DNA of 64,000 bases from an uncultured Mucilaginibacter sp. (GCA_903864275.1 CAIPFE010000046.1:1-64000), one strand, 5' to 3'; numbered from the stretch's first letter, positions 16,328 through 26,743 are shown. Program-made: numbers and translations. Notes: generated by a model not told the origin, from the sequence alone.

Positions 16328-18751
16328 ATGAAGAAAATAGTTTTTGCTTTACTGCTGATTGGGACGGTTAATTTGTGCGCTTATGCCCAAAGTGATAGCG
16401 CTGTAAATGCATCGTATAAGTTAAAAGTTTACCTGTCTGCTCATATCATTGAAAAAGCCTATCTCCAATTTGATAAACCTTATTACGCCGCAGGTGATAC
16501 CATTTATTTTAAAGCCTATGTAACGATGGGCGAACGGCATATACTTTCCAGCTTAAGCGGCGTATTGCACGTTGACCTGATAAATACCAGCAACAAGATC
16601 GATCAAACCATAAAATTACAGCTCGACAACGGTGTAGCTCATGGCGATTTTGCATTGCCTGATTCGCTGCCCAACGGCAGTTACCGGGTGAGGGCCTATA
16701 CGCAATGGATGCGGAATAATGATGAAGACGGGTTCTTTTATAAAACCATCGAAGTGGGTTCAATAAAAAACACGCGGGTACCCGAAAGCCTTGTAAGGAG
16801 TTCCATAAAAGCAAATAGTAAAGCCGACATACAGTTTTTCGCCGAGGGCGGCGGCCTGGTAACAGGCATACGCTCAAAAGTGGCCTTTAAAGCTATCGGG
16901 ACAAACGGATTAGGAATAAATGTAAACGGCGTAGTAACAGATAATGAAAACAAAGAGGTACTTTCATTTGCGTCGGCCCATTTAGGCATGGGCTATTTTT
17001 ATCTCAATCCCGAAGAAGGTAAAACTTACAAAGCAAAGCTGACCTATGCTGATGGGACACAAGGCGTAATCGATCTCCCAAAACCTGATCTGAAAGGAAT
17101 AGTTTTATTGGTGGATAACGATTCCATTCCAAAAGCATCAGTGCGGCTAGTTGCAAACAATGCATATTATCTTGAAAACCGGGGTAAAGCCTACAGCGTC
17201 GTCATTTATTCAGGCGGTACCGCCACCACTGTTACCTGTAAACTGGATAGCCCCGTAATTACGATGGATATTTTAAAGCGGCGCCTGCACACCGGTATTG
17301 CCACTGTTACCTTGTTTTCGCCAAGCTTTGAGCCATTGTGCGAGCGTTTGCTTTTTATACAAAACTATGATCAGCTCAATTTAACTGTAAGCAGTGATAA
17401 AGCGGCCTACGCCAAACGGGAAAAAGTAAACATAAAACTGGCGGTCACCAACAGGGCCAGTAAGCCTGCAGAAGGGCACTTTTCAGTAGCCGTGACCGAT
17501 GACAGCAAGGTGCCGGTTGATGACAATTGTGAAAACACAATCGTATCAAATTTGCTGCTCACCTCAGACCTGAAAGGCTATGTGGAACAGCCGAATTATT
17601 ATTTTACAGATACAAGCACAACTGCCCGTAATAACCTCGATGTGCTGATGCTCACCCAGGGATACCGCCGTTTTGAATGGAGAGAGGTACTTGATAACAG
17701 TTATCCGCCGATTGCTTATCAGCCCGAAAAAGGGTTGGAAATTAGCGGCATGGTAAAAACCCTTTTTGGCAAGCCCATAAATAAGGGCACAATTACGCTG
17801 CTGCCTTCAAACGGTGGCCCGTTGTTAAGCAGTGCAACAGACGATAAAGGCATTTTTCATTTTTCGAACCTTATATTTAACGATACCACACATTTTGTAT
17901 TGAGCGCGGTAAATGCAAAGGGAAAAAATTCGACAAAGATCACTTATTTTAATGATAAGCCGGAAACTGTCATCGCAGCAAATCATTCGCAAAGCACGCC
18001 AAAAGTTGACAATACGGCTATGACTGAGCTGCTTAATAATGACAAACAGCAGCAGGATGAGCTGGTAAAATATGGGCACATAAAAGGGGTAATGCTAAAA
18101 GAAGTAAAGATCAGGAGCGTAAAAATAGATGATAATTATCGTTCGTCAAGTATTGTAGGGCCGGGCCACGCCGACCAGGTGATGCATGCTGATGAAGTAG
18201 AACAGATCGGAGGGGAATTATCAACAAGTCTGAATGGAAGATTGCGGGGAATTACATTTTTTCGCGGCACCCCTTTTTTCTTACGCGCCCCTATGTTGGT
18301 AATAGTAGATGGGGTAGAAGAGGAAATAGGATTTAATGTTAATATGATCCCTTCAACCGATGTGGAAACTGTTGAAGTATTGAAATATGCCAACGCAAGC
18401 ATCTACGGAATGAATAGCGGCGACGGGGTTTTTATTATTACCACAAAAGCCGGCGGTGGTATGAAGTTAAAAGACATATCTTCCATTGGTGTTTTACCTA
18501 TTGCCCCAACAGGCTTTTATAAGGCGCGTGAGTTCTATTCGCCAAAATATGATAATGCTATTATAACAACTAAGCAACGCGATTTACGCTCAACGATATT
18601 TTGGAAACCTGAACTTGTGACCGATAAAGATGGCAACGCTTCATTTGAATATTATAACGCTGATGGTACCGGTACATACAGGGTTGTAATTGAAGGCATT
18701 GATGATAAAGGGAATTTAGGCACGCAGGTTTACAGGTATAAGGTGGAGTGA
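16328..18751 (+). CDS. Secreted MG2/TonB-plug-like protein, paralog 3
   Basis: An 807-residue protein with a signal peptide ending AYAQ, a standard signal peptidase I site for this phylum. The corresponding AFCQ/AYCQ in paralogs 1 and 2 is therefore likely the same site and not a lipobox. The MG2-like region (IEKAYLQFDKPYYAAGDTIY) is the clearest of the family. The plug-like region near 600-700 contains PMLVIVDGVEEE and SGDGVFIITTKAGG, and the family C-terminus is kept. It is intact and lies 72 bp before paralog 4, so the two may be co-transcribed. Confidence 0.87.
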   Translation: MKKIVFALLLIGTVNLCAYAQSDSAVNASYKLKVYLSAHIIEKAYLQFDKPYYAAGDTIYFKAYVTMGERHILSSLSGVLHVDLINTSNKIDQTIKLQLDNGVAHGDFALPDSLPNGSYRVRAYTQWMRNNDEDGFFYKTIEVGSIKNTRVPESLVRSSIKANSKADIQFFAEGGGLVTGIRSKVAFKAIGTNGLGINVNGVVTDNENKEVLSFASAHLGMGYFYLNPEEGKTYKAKLTYADGTQGVIDLPKPDLKGIVLLVDNDSIPKASVRLVANNAYYLENRGKAYSVVIYSGGTATTVTCKLDSPVITMDILKRRLHTGIATVTLFSPSFEPLCERLLFIQNYDQLNLTVSSDKAAYAKREKVNIKLAVTNRASKPAEGHFSVAVTDDSKVPVDDNCENTIVSNLLLTSDLKGYVEQPNYYFTDTSTTARNNLDVLMLTQGYRRFEWREVLDNSYPPIAYQPEKGLEISGMVKTLFGKPINKGTITLLPSNGGPLLSSATDDKGIFHFSNLIFNDTTHFVLSAVNAKGKNSTKITYFNDKPETVIAANHSQSTPKVDNTAMTELLNNDKQQQDELVKYGHIKGVMLKEVKIRSVKIDDNYRSSSIVGPGHADQVMHADEVEQIGGELSTSLNGRLRGITFFRGTPFFLRAPMLVIVDGVEEEIGFNVNMIPSTDVETVEVLKYANASIYGMNSGDGVFIITTKAGGGMKLKDISSIGVLPIAPTGFYKAREFYSPKYDNAIITTKQRDLRSTIFWKPELVTDKDGNASFEYYNADGTGTYRVVIEGIDDKGNLGTQVYRYKVE

Positions 18752-18823
18752 GAAAATATATCATTAAATTAGCTAGTGGCAGCAATTAATTGTTGTACTT
18801 TGCATTACCTGAATTATCCCGTT

Positions 18824-21196
18824 ATGAGAAAATTGTTTTTTGCATTATTATTTTTATGCGCATTTAATTCACCTGCTTTTTGCCAGGGCAACGCATCAGG
18901 TTCAACAGACGCCGTCGCAAAATTAAAATCATTTTATTCGGGCAGGGTCATTGAAAAGGCGTACCTGCAATTTGACAGGCCATATTATTTGGCTGGTGAC
19001 ACTATTTATTTTAAAGCATACGTAACTTATGGCGAACAGCATGAACTTTCAAGCCAGAGCGGGGTATTGGACGTTGACTTGATCGACCCCCAAAACAATT
19101 TCCTCCGTTCCGTAAAACTGCCACTAAAGGGTGGATTATCCTTAGGTGATTTTGCACTGCCCGGTTCATTGCCCGCAGGCCACTACAGGATAAGGGCCTA
19201 TACGCAATTGATGAAGGATGCAGGTGTGACGGATTTTTTCGAACAAAGAATTACTGTCGGCTCACCAACCGGGAATAGCACCCTCGCTTATAAGTCTGCT
19301 GAAAATATAAGTAAACCCGAAATTCAGTTTTTCCCGGAAGGCGGTAGCCTTGTGGACGGGGTAAATTCAAAAGTGGCATTTAAGGCGCTTGGCGTGGATG
19401 GTGCAGGCATAAACGTGAAAGGGATAATCGTTGATAACGCCGGGAAAACAGTTGCCAGTTTTAATTCCAAACACCTTGGCATGGGCTTTTTTTACCTGCA
19501 GCCCGAAGAAGGTAAAACCTATAAAGCCAATGTGACCTTTGCTGATGGGGCCCAAAGCGTAATCGACCTGCCGCCGGCTGATATAAAAGGTGTTACATTA
19601 ACCATAAATAACGACGATCCCGATAAAGTTGATATTTTAGTTAGTTGTAATAAAGCTTATTATGATGAAAATCAGAATAAGGAATTAAGCCTTATTATTA
19701 ATTCAGGCGTGTCGGTCTCAAGCGGGCGCATTAAATTAAACAATCAATTGCTGGCTATTGATCTGAAGAAACGCCAGTTCCGCACCGGGGTTGTTCAGCT
19801 GACTTTGTTTTCTCCTGCAGGTGAACCGGTAGCCGAACGTTTGGTATTAGTAAACCGTCCTGATCTGCTGCGGCTAAATGTAAGCACCAATAAAACTTCC
19901 TTTAATCCGCGCGAAAAGGTATCCGTCAGTATTACCGCAAAAAACAATTTGGATAGTTTAGTAACCGGGCACTTTTCAGTGTCGGTTATCGACGAATCGA
20001 AAGTTCTTGATGAGGATAAAGAAAATAGCATTTTGTCCTGGCTGTTGCTGAATTCCAACCTGAAAGGACATATTGAACAACCCAATTACTATTTTGAGCA
20101 TACCGACACCGCCACCGCTGCAAACCTGGATGTGTTAATGCTTACGCAGGGCTACCGTCGCTTCGTTTGGAAGCAGTTGCTGGCTGATAAATATCCCCCG
20201 TTTGCAGAAAAGCCTGAAAATGGCCTTGAAATTTCCGGCCAGGTAACAAATGCAACCGGCGACCCAATTGTAAAAGACAAAATAAGTTTGATCGCCCTTG
20301 ATGGGGGCCCCATGTTAAACCAATTGACCGATAGCGCGGGTAAGTTTGATTTTACAGGTCTTGACTTTGTAGATGGCGCACGTTTCATGCTGAAAGAAGG
20401 TAGTACAAAAAACAAAAATACAGCGCGGATAATATACGATAAGAACGGCCCCTCAAATATCAAAACAAAGCCGGATTGGCCGCATGTTGGGCAGGATTCC
20501 ATTAGCAGTGCACGTCCCTCAACTAATGGCAACGAATTAAAGGTTGCCGAGGCTGGTAAAATTATTAAAGAATATACACATAATCCGGAAGCGGGCGCAA
20601 ATGCCGACCAGGTGCTTCATAGTAAAGATTTAGGAAACGGCGAACTGGTAGATAAGTTAGCCGTCTTACTCCATGATGTACAATATTTAAATGGCAACTT
20701 TTATTTCAGGGAGAGCTTGACGGGCACATTATTAAGGCCTGAAACGAACTCGATGCTTGTTATTGTGGACGGGATAAAGGGTGTTAGTTTAGACGGGATC
20801 CAAACTACAGACGTTGAAAGAGTTGAGGTATTGAAAAATACCAATGCAAGCGATTATGGCGCCCTGGGTAGCGGAGGCGTATTGATAATTACCACTAAAT
20901 CTGGTAGAGACCCGGTTAATCTGACCTCGGCCGGTGTTTTAAAGATTATGCCAATTGGTTTTTATAGGGCAGAGGAGTTTTATTCACCGAAATATGAAAA
21001 TTCAGCGCTTGCTGGTAAGCAGCCTGACCAGCGCTCAACAATATTTTGGAAACCCGAACTGGAAACCGATAAAAATGGCAGTGCATCAGTTGATTTTTAC
21101 AATGCTGATGGCAAAGGGACCTATCGCATTGTAGTGGAAGGGATAGACAACCATGGCAACATTGGCCGGGCGGTTTACCGGTACAAAGTTGAATAA
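18824..21196 (+). CDS. Secreted MG2/TonB-plug-like protein, paralog 4
   Basis: A 790-residue protein when started at the ATG at 18824, which gives a clean signal peptide (MRKLFFALLFLCAF, cleavage near AFCQ). The sixteen codons upstream are not signal-like. Its domain order matches the other paralogs: MG2-like start (DRPYYLAGDTIYFKAYV), regulatory-like segment, then a plug-like region (MLVIVDGIKG, GSGGVLIITTKSGR near 640-690). It is the most divergent copy and lacks the Gly-rich stretch before the plug core. It does not have the shared upstream element. Confidence 0.86.
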   Translation: MRKLFFALLFLCAFNSPAFCQGNASGSTDAVAKLKSFYSGRVIEKAYLQFDRPYYLAGDTIYFKAYVTYGEQHELSSQSGVLDVDLIDPQNNFLRSVKLPLKGGLSLGDFALPGSLPAGHYRIRAYTQLMKDAGVTDFFEQRITVGSPTGNSTLAYKSAENISKPEIQFFPEGGSLVDGVNSKVAFKALGVDGAGINVKGIIVDNAGKTVASFNSKHLGMGFFYLQPEEGKTYKANVTFADGAQSVIDLPPADIKGVTLTINNDDPDKVDILVSCNKAYYDENQNKELSLIINSGVSVSSGRIKLNNQLLAIDLKKRQFRTGVVQLTLFSPAGEPVAERLVLVNRPDLLRLNVSTNKTSFNPREKVSVSITAKNNLDSLVTGHFSVSVIDESKVLDEDKENSILSWLLLNSNLKGHIEQPNYYFEHTDTATAANLDVLMLTQGYRRFVWKQLLADKYPPFAEKPENGLEISGQVTNATGDPIVKDKISLIALDGGPMLNQLTDSAGKFDFTGLDFVDGARFMLKEGSTKNKNTARIIYDKNGPSNIKTKPDWPHVGQDSISSARPSTNGNELKVAEAGKIIKEYTHNPEAGANADQVLHSKDLGNGELVDKLAVLLHDVQYLNGNFYFRESLTGTLLRPETNSMLVIVDGIKGVSLDGIQTTDVERVEVLKNTNASDYGALGSGGVLIITTKSGRDPVNLTSAGVLKIMPIGFYRAEEFYSPKYENSALAGKQPDQRSTIFWKPELETDKNGSASVDFYNADGKGTYRIVVEGIDNHGNIGRAVYRYKVE

Positions 21197-21268
21197 CGCG
21201 TTGTGTCGTGGCGCCGGCAAATTGGCGCATAGTTCTTTAGTCCAGGACTGAGAATCGTTGAGTCGGCA

Positions 21269-22039
21269 CTAAAACCTTCTGCCTAAAATAAGCTTGAATA
21301 TGCCTTTGTCGGTGCTGTTTGTAAACCCGAGGCCGTAACCGGCATTAACTTCCCAGTTAGGGTCAAAATTCAAATCGGTTGCTATAAATAACTGGTGCTG
21401 CTGCAGTTCGTAAGGGTCATAGTGAAAAAAAGGCCCGGTACTTCCGTAATATTCCAAGCCTAAAGCAACAACCTTGGTAACGTCGTAGCTCCATTTCACA
21501 TTGGGCGAAAAAATTAACCCCCGGTTAGCATCCGGGCCTTTAAAGCTTTGATCAAGCGTTGGGTTAACAGAAAAATAATTCCTGCCCCATTTTTTATCGA
21601 CGATCGGCCTGATCTCCAAGGTAGCTGTATTGGGTGAGAAAGCAGCTTTTTGGAAGCCAAACTCCATTGATACGCTAACGCCAACCGGCCATTTCCAGCT
21701 TTGAGGGGCCGAAACCCGCGGGCGTATGTGCGACCCAACATATGCGGTACGACCGCCACTGCCAATGCTGTTGAAAAAATAGAACCCCGTTTCAAACCAT
21801 GGGGTCCAGCCGTGGGTTATTTCAATCGTTTCATGCTCAACATTATTGGTTGGTAACATACCGTCTGTCACGGTTTTGCTGCCATCAGATGTAAAGTTGC
21901 TGTGCAGTTCAAACATGGTATGCCCGGCGTCAACCAAATCCGATCCGTAAACCTGGATCTCGTAATTATCCTGGGCTTTAAGGCTTGAAAACACAACTAA
22001 AAAAAAGGCACTAAAAAGTAAACACTTAGCCATGAACAT
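21269..22039 (-). CDS. Outer-membrane beta-barrel protein
   Basis: A 256-residue protein with a signal peptide (start at Met1 or Met3) cleaved near LKAQ. Alternating hydrophobic strands run through its length and it ends in Phe (LILGRRF), the usual signature for Bam-dependent insertion. It resembles the MetA-type or transporter-like small barrels. Substrate unknown. It converges with the MG2/plug gene run and has a 230-bp upstream gap. Confidence 0.75.
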   Translation of the reverse strand: MFMAKCLLFSAFFLVVFSSLKAQDNYEIQVYGSDLVDAGHTMFELHSNFTSDGSKTVTDGMLPTNNVEHETIEITHGWTPWFETGFYFFNSIGSGGRTAYVGSHIRPRVSAPQSWKWPVGVSVSMEFGFQKAAFSPNTATLEIRPIVDKKWGRNYFSVNPTLDQSFKGPDANRGLIFSPNVKWSYDVTKVVALGLEYYGSTGPFFHYDPYELQQHQLFIATDLNFDPNWEVNAGYGLGFTNSTDKGIFKLILGRRF

Positions 22040-22195
22040 CGATTATTTAATAATTATAAAAGTATAGCCATAATTTGAGAAAAAACTGAAGAAAATTATA
22101 AACAACAGATATGTTACATAGCACCACATTTGTAAGTGCGTCCCGAGGTTAAAAGTTTCAGGCAATTCTATCAGATTCAAAACTTTACCTAAACC

Positions 22196-23848
22196 CTATT
22201 TAGTTACCAGGTACACATGATCAAGCGTTTTAAATCTTGTAGCTTTATTTATAAAATCAGGAACGAGATTTTCTTTCGGGTAGTTTACAAATGAGCGGAT
22301 GATCTTAAAACCGGCGTGGGTTTGTATAAGATAATCCATCGACTGCTGGTTAACGTAAAAAACCGAAACTGCGGCAGGTTTAAAGCTGTTATATTGCTCA
22401 ATCGGAACAAGATCAACTGGTCTTTTACAATAAAGCTGATAAATATTATTTTCTGCTTTTAACGAATAAAGATGAAAGCCGTCAAATGGTTTTTGGTTGA
22501 TATATTTTGCGGCGGCTATCTGGCCTCTGTATGGCATAATCTCAGGATAAAAAACAGTGTTAATATAAAAACCAGCGAATAGGGCGGCGGCACAGTTCAA
22601 GAAGAAGGCCCTTATATGCGGTGCTTTAATTTTAGCGATTATGGCAATGGCGATACATCCAAATAGTACAATGTCCCCAATGAAAAACAAATTGTCATTA
22701 GGTTTTAAAACAATATTTACCAATACAATTAGTGCTGGTAGTAATATCACAAATATCCATTGCCCTATCAGTCTCAGTTTTGTGCCAAATTTGCTCAATT
22801 GATCAAAACAAATGGGGGCAGTTATTATGGCAAATAATGGAAAAATGGCATTCGTATAAAAAGGCAGCTGAAACCGCGATAGTGAAAAAAGAAGCGTTAA
22901 TAATAGGCCACCGCTTAAAGCGAAATACTCAGCCAGCTTTCTATGCCGGGCTATCGATTTTATATTTTTAAAAACAGCATAATAAAACAACAGGCACCAC
23001 GGTGCAAAGGCCCAAAGCAGGGTATGCAGGTAAAAAAAGATACTGCCTGAAACTTTGCGGTTGATAGGCCCGGTATTTACAAAACGGCCAAACTGGCTAT
23101 CCCACAAAAACCATTTTATGCCCGAAACATGATGCCTTCCAAAAACTGTTTTCTCAGGGCGCAGGTCAAACTGAATGTACAAAGCATAAAATTCAGGTAA
23201 GGTGAAGACAAAAGTAAGGGCTAGCAACCAAAGCCATTTAAATTGAAAAACGTGGCTTAATTCTTTTCGAAATAGCAACTGGCCGAGCAGGCTGCCATAA
23301 ATTGCTGTTATCACAAATATGCCTTTGGTCATAACAGCTAATGCCGTAAAAAAGGCAGTCAAAAGCAGATCTTTAACAGTAAATCGATCTTCGAGGCAGG
23401 CGATATGATAAATACTCCCCATGATCAATCCCATCAAGTAAGGCTCGGCCCTCACATCGGTATTTGCCAGGATGGTATTTTGAGCGGTCAACAATATCAA
23501 TACGGCGATAGCAGCTACCTCCCGGCTATAATATTTTCTCGTAAAAAGGTAAGTGTAAACCAAACTGATAACAAAGAAAAGTAACGCAGGTAACCGGTAG
23601 GCCCAAACACTAACGCCGAACAGTTTGAAACTTACAAATATCGCCCAAAACGGAAAATGCGGTTTATCAAGCCAGTCGCGATTGTAGGTAAATAGCTGGA
23701 AAAAGTCTTTTTTGTAAAGCAGGTTTTTAGCGATAGACGCGTATAGGCCAGGGTCGTCGGTAAAAAACCCGGCATTTATGCCAGCAAAATTAACCCCAAG
23801 AGCCAGTACAAATAATAAAAGGTAGAATATCTTATTTGTATCCTTCAT
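22196..23848 (-). CDS. GT39-type membrane glycosyltransferase
   Basis: A 550-residue integral membrane protein with about a dozen transmembrane segments and a soluble C-terminus. The first periplasmic loop carries the acidic pair Asp31-Asp32 (FFTDDPGLYASIAKN) typical of the ArnT/PMT (GT39) family. These enzymes move sugars from polyprenyl-phosphate carriers to lipid or protein acceptors. No neighbour points to the acceptor. An orphan terminator-like hairpin lies 115 bp upstream. Confidence 0.85.
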   Translation of the reverse strand: MKDTNKIFYLLLFVLALGVNFAGINAGFFTDDPGLYASIAKNLLYKKDFFQLFTYNRDWLDKPHFPFWAIFVSFKLFGVSVWAYRLPALLFFVISLVYTYLFTRKYYSREVAAIAVLILLTAQNTILANTDVRAEPYLMGLIMGSIYHIACLEDRFTVKDLLLTAFFTALAVMTKGIFVITAIYGSLLGQLLFRKELSHVFQFKWLWLLALTFVFTLPEFYALYIQFDLRPEKTVFGRHHVSGIKWFLWDSQFGRFVNTGPINRKVSGSIFFYLHTLLWAFAPWCLLFYYAVFKNIKSIARHRKLAEYFALSGGLLLTLLFSLSRFQLPFYTNAIFPLFAIITAPICFDQLSKFGTKLRLIGQWIFVILLPALIVLVNIVLKPNDNLFFIGDIVLFGCIAIAIIAKIKAPHIRAFFLNCAAALFAGFYINTVFYPEIMPYRGQIAAAKYINQKPFDGFHLYSLKAENNIYQLYCKRPVDLVPIEQYNSFKPAAVSVFYVNQQSMDYLIQTHAGFKIIRSFVNYPKENLVPDFINKATRFKTLDHVYLVTK

Positions 23849-23962
23849 TTATTGAGCGCCTGAAGTTTAATTAAAAAATAGTGTCTCAGGGCAAATATAA
23901 ACTTATACACTCAAATATCCCGTCAAATACCATTGAGGCGGTTAAAAGCAAAAAATGACCAC

Positions 23963-23991
23963 AAAAAAACCCCATGCCCTAAGACATGAGG
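23963..23991 (-). terminator. Orphan terminator-like hairpin upstream of the glycosyltransferase gene
   Basis: On the minus strand, CCTCATG and CATGGGG pair around an 8-nt loop and are followed by seven U. No minus-strand gene lies to its right, so it would end a small RNA started within 24000-24200 or attenuate the glycosyltransferase gene that starts at 23848. Confidence 0.6.
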
Positions 23992-24214
23992 CCCAAATCA
24001 CAACAATTGTTTAACCTTTCGGTCAATTCCAAACTGCAATGTGATCATTTATAAAAACGCTAAAATGCCCGATTAGTTTTATTTGTTTAAATATACTTTA
24101 TAAATGATATTAATTAATAAACGCAACTAAAGTGATAATTGCTGCGTAATATGAAAAAATCCCTAATTTCAACATATCTTTATCGGGTTAAATTATAACC
24201 AATAAAGCAATATT

Positions 24215-24748
24215 ATGAAAACATTATCTAAATTAAAGGTGCTCACCTTTTTTGTTTGCGCCTTTTTCGTGTCATCAATGGCCTTTGCACAGGGCCAAGC
24301 CCCAGCAAGCCCGCGCGACAGCGTAAGCGGAACAATTAACGGAGCTGTTATTAAGATCGCTTACGGCAGCCCCGCGGTTAAAGGAAGAAAGATTTGGGGA
24401 GGATTGGTGCCTTACGACAAGACCTGGAGAACGGGCGCCAACCCTGTTACCACTTTCCAAACCAGCAAAGAAGTGCAAATAGAAGGCAAGGCGTTACCGG
24501 CGGGAAAGTACAGCTTGTTCACTGTTCCCGGCGAAAAGGAATGGAAAGTTATTTTTAATTCGCAAACCGGACAATGGGGCATCAAACGGGATGGATCAGC
24601 AAATGACGACCCTGCAAAAGATGTTTTGGTAGTAACCGTTAAGCCGATGAAGTCAATGGGGCCTAACGAACGTTTAACATTTAAAATAGATAAAAACGGT
24701 TTTGTACTGCTTTGGGATAACTTAGCAGTGCCGGTTAAAGTGAAATAA
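24215..24748 (+). CDS. DUF2911 family secreted protein
   Basis: A 177-residue protein with a signal peptide (cleavage near AFAQ) and the DUF2911 core IKIAYGSPAVKGRKIWGGLV followed by YDKTWRTGANPVTTF. The family is common in Bacteroidota and of unknown function. It is monocistronic by context, with its own terminator downstream. The 366-bp gap before it holds the orphan hairpin at 23963-23991 and otherwise nothing I can name. Confidence 0.92.
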   Translation: MKTLSKLKVLTFFVCAFFVSSMAFAQGQAPASPRDSVSGTINGAVIKIAYGSPAVKGRKIWGGLVPYDKTWRTGANPVTTFQTSKEVQIEGKALPAGKYSLFTVPGEKEWKVIFNSQTGQWGIKRDGSANDDPAKDVLVVTVKPMKSMGPNERLTFKIDKNGFVLLWDNLAVPVKVK

Positions 24749-24763
24749 TTAATAATTTTTTTT

Positions 24764-24791
24764 AAAGCCTCCCGGAAGGCCGGGGGGCTTT
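24764..24791 (+). terminator. Rho-independent terminator after the DUF2911 gene
   Basis: AAAGCCTCCCGG and CCGGGGGGCTTT pair around a 4-nt loop with one G:U wobble. Confidence 0.85.
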
Positions 24792-24858
24792 CTAATGTTT
24801 TACCCCGTCTGCCGAATACATATTATATTACTGGCTTTCAACAATAGTTAAATTTAAA

Positions 24859-25980
24859 ATGTCAAAAGTAAAATCTAAAATAGACGTCAAAAAAAAAGGA
24901 AAAGAACGGATCATTACCATCATCGCGCTAACTTTTACCATTTTCTTATTGATGGTGCTTGCTCACTACCCGTCGGTAGTTGAAGAATATTATTCCGACG
25001 GGTTTTATTCGTTCTTATGTCATGTACTTCATATTTTTTTTAATGTGTTTCCCTTTAGCGTTGGCGACATATTATACATATTATTTATTGGCTACTTTTT
25101 TTATGTCCTATTCAGGGTGATAAAAAGGATTGTTAAACGACAATTTAAACTCGCAGGTATTTTATTGCTCGAAATTGTAATAGTGGTGCAGGGTGGCATT
25201 GTTATTTTTTACTTATTCTGGGGACTGAACTATTTCAGGCCTTCTGCCGCAGAACGGCTCAGCCTAAATGATACCAGTTACACAACAGCCCGCCTAAAAG
25301 ATGTTACCTCGATGCTAATCGATAGCGCCAATGTCTGTCGCGCCCGTATAACACCTGTCGATCTGTCGCAAGACAATGACACAATTTACAAAATAGCAAT
25401 ACAGGCGGTTAGCAGGTTATCCAACGATTCGGTTAACTTCCGTACGTATTATCCCAATATTAAATCTTCCATTTTATCCCCTGTGCTAAGTTTTATCGGT
25501 ACTTCAGGTTATTTTAATCCGTTCACCGGCGAGGCACAAATGAATTACAACATTCCCTTCTTCGAAAGACCATTTACAGCATGCCACGAAATGTCGCACC
25601 AGGCGGGTTTTGGGGCCGAGGATGAAGCAGATTTTGCCGGTTTCCTTGCCGGGATCGCGTCGCACGACCGGTTGTTGCGGTATTCGGCATATCACCTTGC
25701 TGTAGATGAATTAATGCATACCCTGCGTTCCCGTGATAGCTTAGCGAATAACGAATTGAAGACCCATATATCACCCGCTGTAAAAGGCGATTTTAATACT
25801 GAACGCGCATACTGGCTTTCGTACCAGGGCCGGGCCGGTATATTAAGCGGCATTTTTTACGATAGGTTCCTGAAAGCCAATAATCAACCCCGTGGCCTTG
25901 CTACCTACAATCGTATGGTTCAGTTGGTAATGGGGCTTTACAAGCAGCGGGCCCGCGGTTGGGTGCACGGAGATATTTGA
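24859..25980 (+). CDS. DUF3810 family membrane protein, putative zinc metalloprotease
   Basis: A 373-residue protein. The N-terminal third has three transmembrane segments (about 18-37, 65-85, 98-125). The C-terminal domain carries HEMSH (His243, Glu244, His247) followed by GAEDEADFAGF, which supplies a likely third metal ligand. This is the gluzincin-like signature of DUF3810. The catalytic domain would face the periplasm. Substrate unknown. Confidence 0.88.
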   Translation: MSKVKSKIDVKKKGKERIITIIALTFTIFLLMVLAHYPSVVEEYYSDGFYSFLCHVLHIFFNVFPFSVGDILYILFIGYFFYVLFRVIKRIVKRQFKLAGILLLEIVIVVQGGIVIFYLFWGLNYFRPSAAERLSLNDTSYTTARLKDVTSMLIDSANVCRARITPVDLSQDNDTIYKIAIQAVSRLSNDSVNFRTYYPNIKSSILSPVLSFIGTSGYFNPFTGEAQMNYNIPFFERPFTACHEMSHQAGFGAEDEADFAGFLAGIASHDRLLRYSAYHLAVDELMHTLRSRDSLANNELKTHISPAVKGDFNTERAYWLSYQGRAGILSGIFYDRFLKANNQPRGLATYNRMVQLVMGLYKQRARGWVHGDI

Positions 25981-26039
25981 CGCAAACGCTCTTGACTTAA
26001 TAATGGTTTTGCAATGAACTATGAACCACTAATCTTCAA

Positions 26040-26561
26040 CTACAACACAACACCATTGGTTGTAAAATGCAATTGATTTTTACCTGCCAGTACTGAATTG
26101 GCGTAAACTATATCGTTAATATACAGTTTTTCGTTTTCGGCACTGATGCGAAGTCCTCCGGCCATAAATTCACCATTAATCCGGATAACAACGATTGGCA
26201 TATTAACTTCAAGCTCAGCGGTGATATTATGCTCCAGGCTCATTGCCGAATCGTCATCAAGCTGGTGCACATGCATGATCAACGAGCCGTCGGCCCTTAA
26301 AACCTGTACCGAGTTTCGTTCCTGTTTCATGGTGTATGATGACGAACTTAAAGTGTGGTTAGCCAGCATTAAAATCGGCGTGCCATCAATATCTTTAATA
26401 TCAAGATCAATATCAAGATGCGGTTCTTTTGCCCCCGGCGGTAAATCGTGATAGATGGAGTTGATCCTTAAAAACTCTTTTTCACCATCGCTATCCGCAT
26501 AGCTTAAAACCTTGCTGGCAACTACAAAAGCATTAGAGCCAATTATAAATGCGTATTTCAT
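26040..26561 (-). CDS. Hypothetical protein
   Basis: A 173-residue protein without a signal peptide. It is rich in short beta strands, with repeated patterns such as LDIDLDIKDIDGTPI and VIRINGEFMAGGLRI that suggest a small beta-sandwich or beta-helix. I recognise no family. It is convergent with the DUF3810 gene. The 215 bp upstream contain no other gene. Confidence 0.6.
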   Translation of the reverse strand: MKYAFIIGSNAFVVASKVLSYADSDGEKEFLRINSIYHDLPPGAKEPHLDIDLDIKDIDGTPILMLANHTLSSSSYTMKQERNSVQVLRADGSLIMHVHQLDDDSAMSLEHNITAELEVNMPIVVIRINGEFMAGGLRISAENEKLYINDIVYANSVLAGKNQLHFTTNGVVL

Positions 26562-26743
26562 AACCTTATGTTTTTATAACAGTTAATACCAAAAGTATCA
26601 AAATTGTTTAAGATAATTTTAAAAGTAAAGCCCATTCTTTTGCCAATTAACGGCAACGAAAATAACACCAGGATGAAGATCCCTGATCGCGGCCAATTAA
26701 AAAGCTTTGTCACTATATATACACTGATTTTACCTTTTTATTA

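Noticed and set aside
18776..18823. Upstream extension of MG2/plug paralog 4
   Set aside because: The 16 extra residues precede a good signal peptide starting at 18824 and have no counterpart in the other paralogs.
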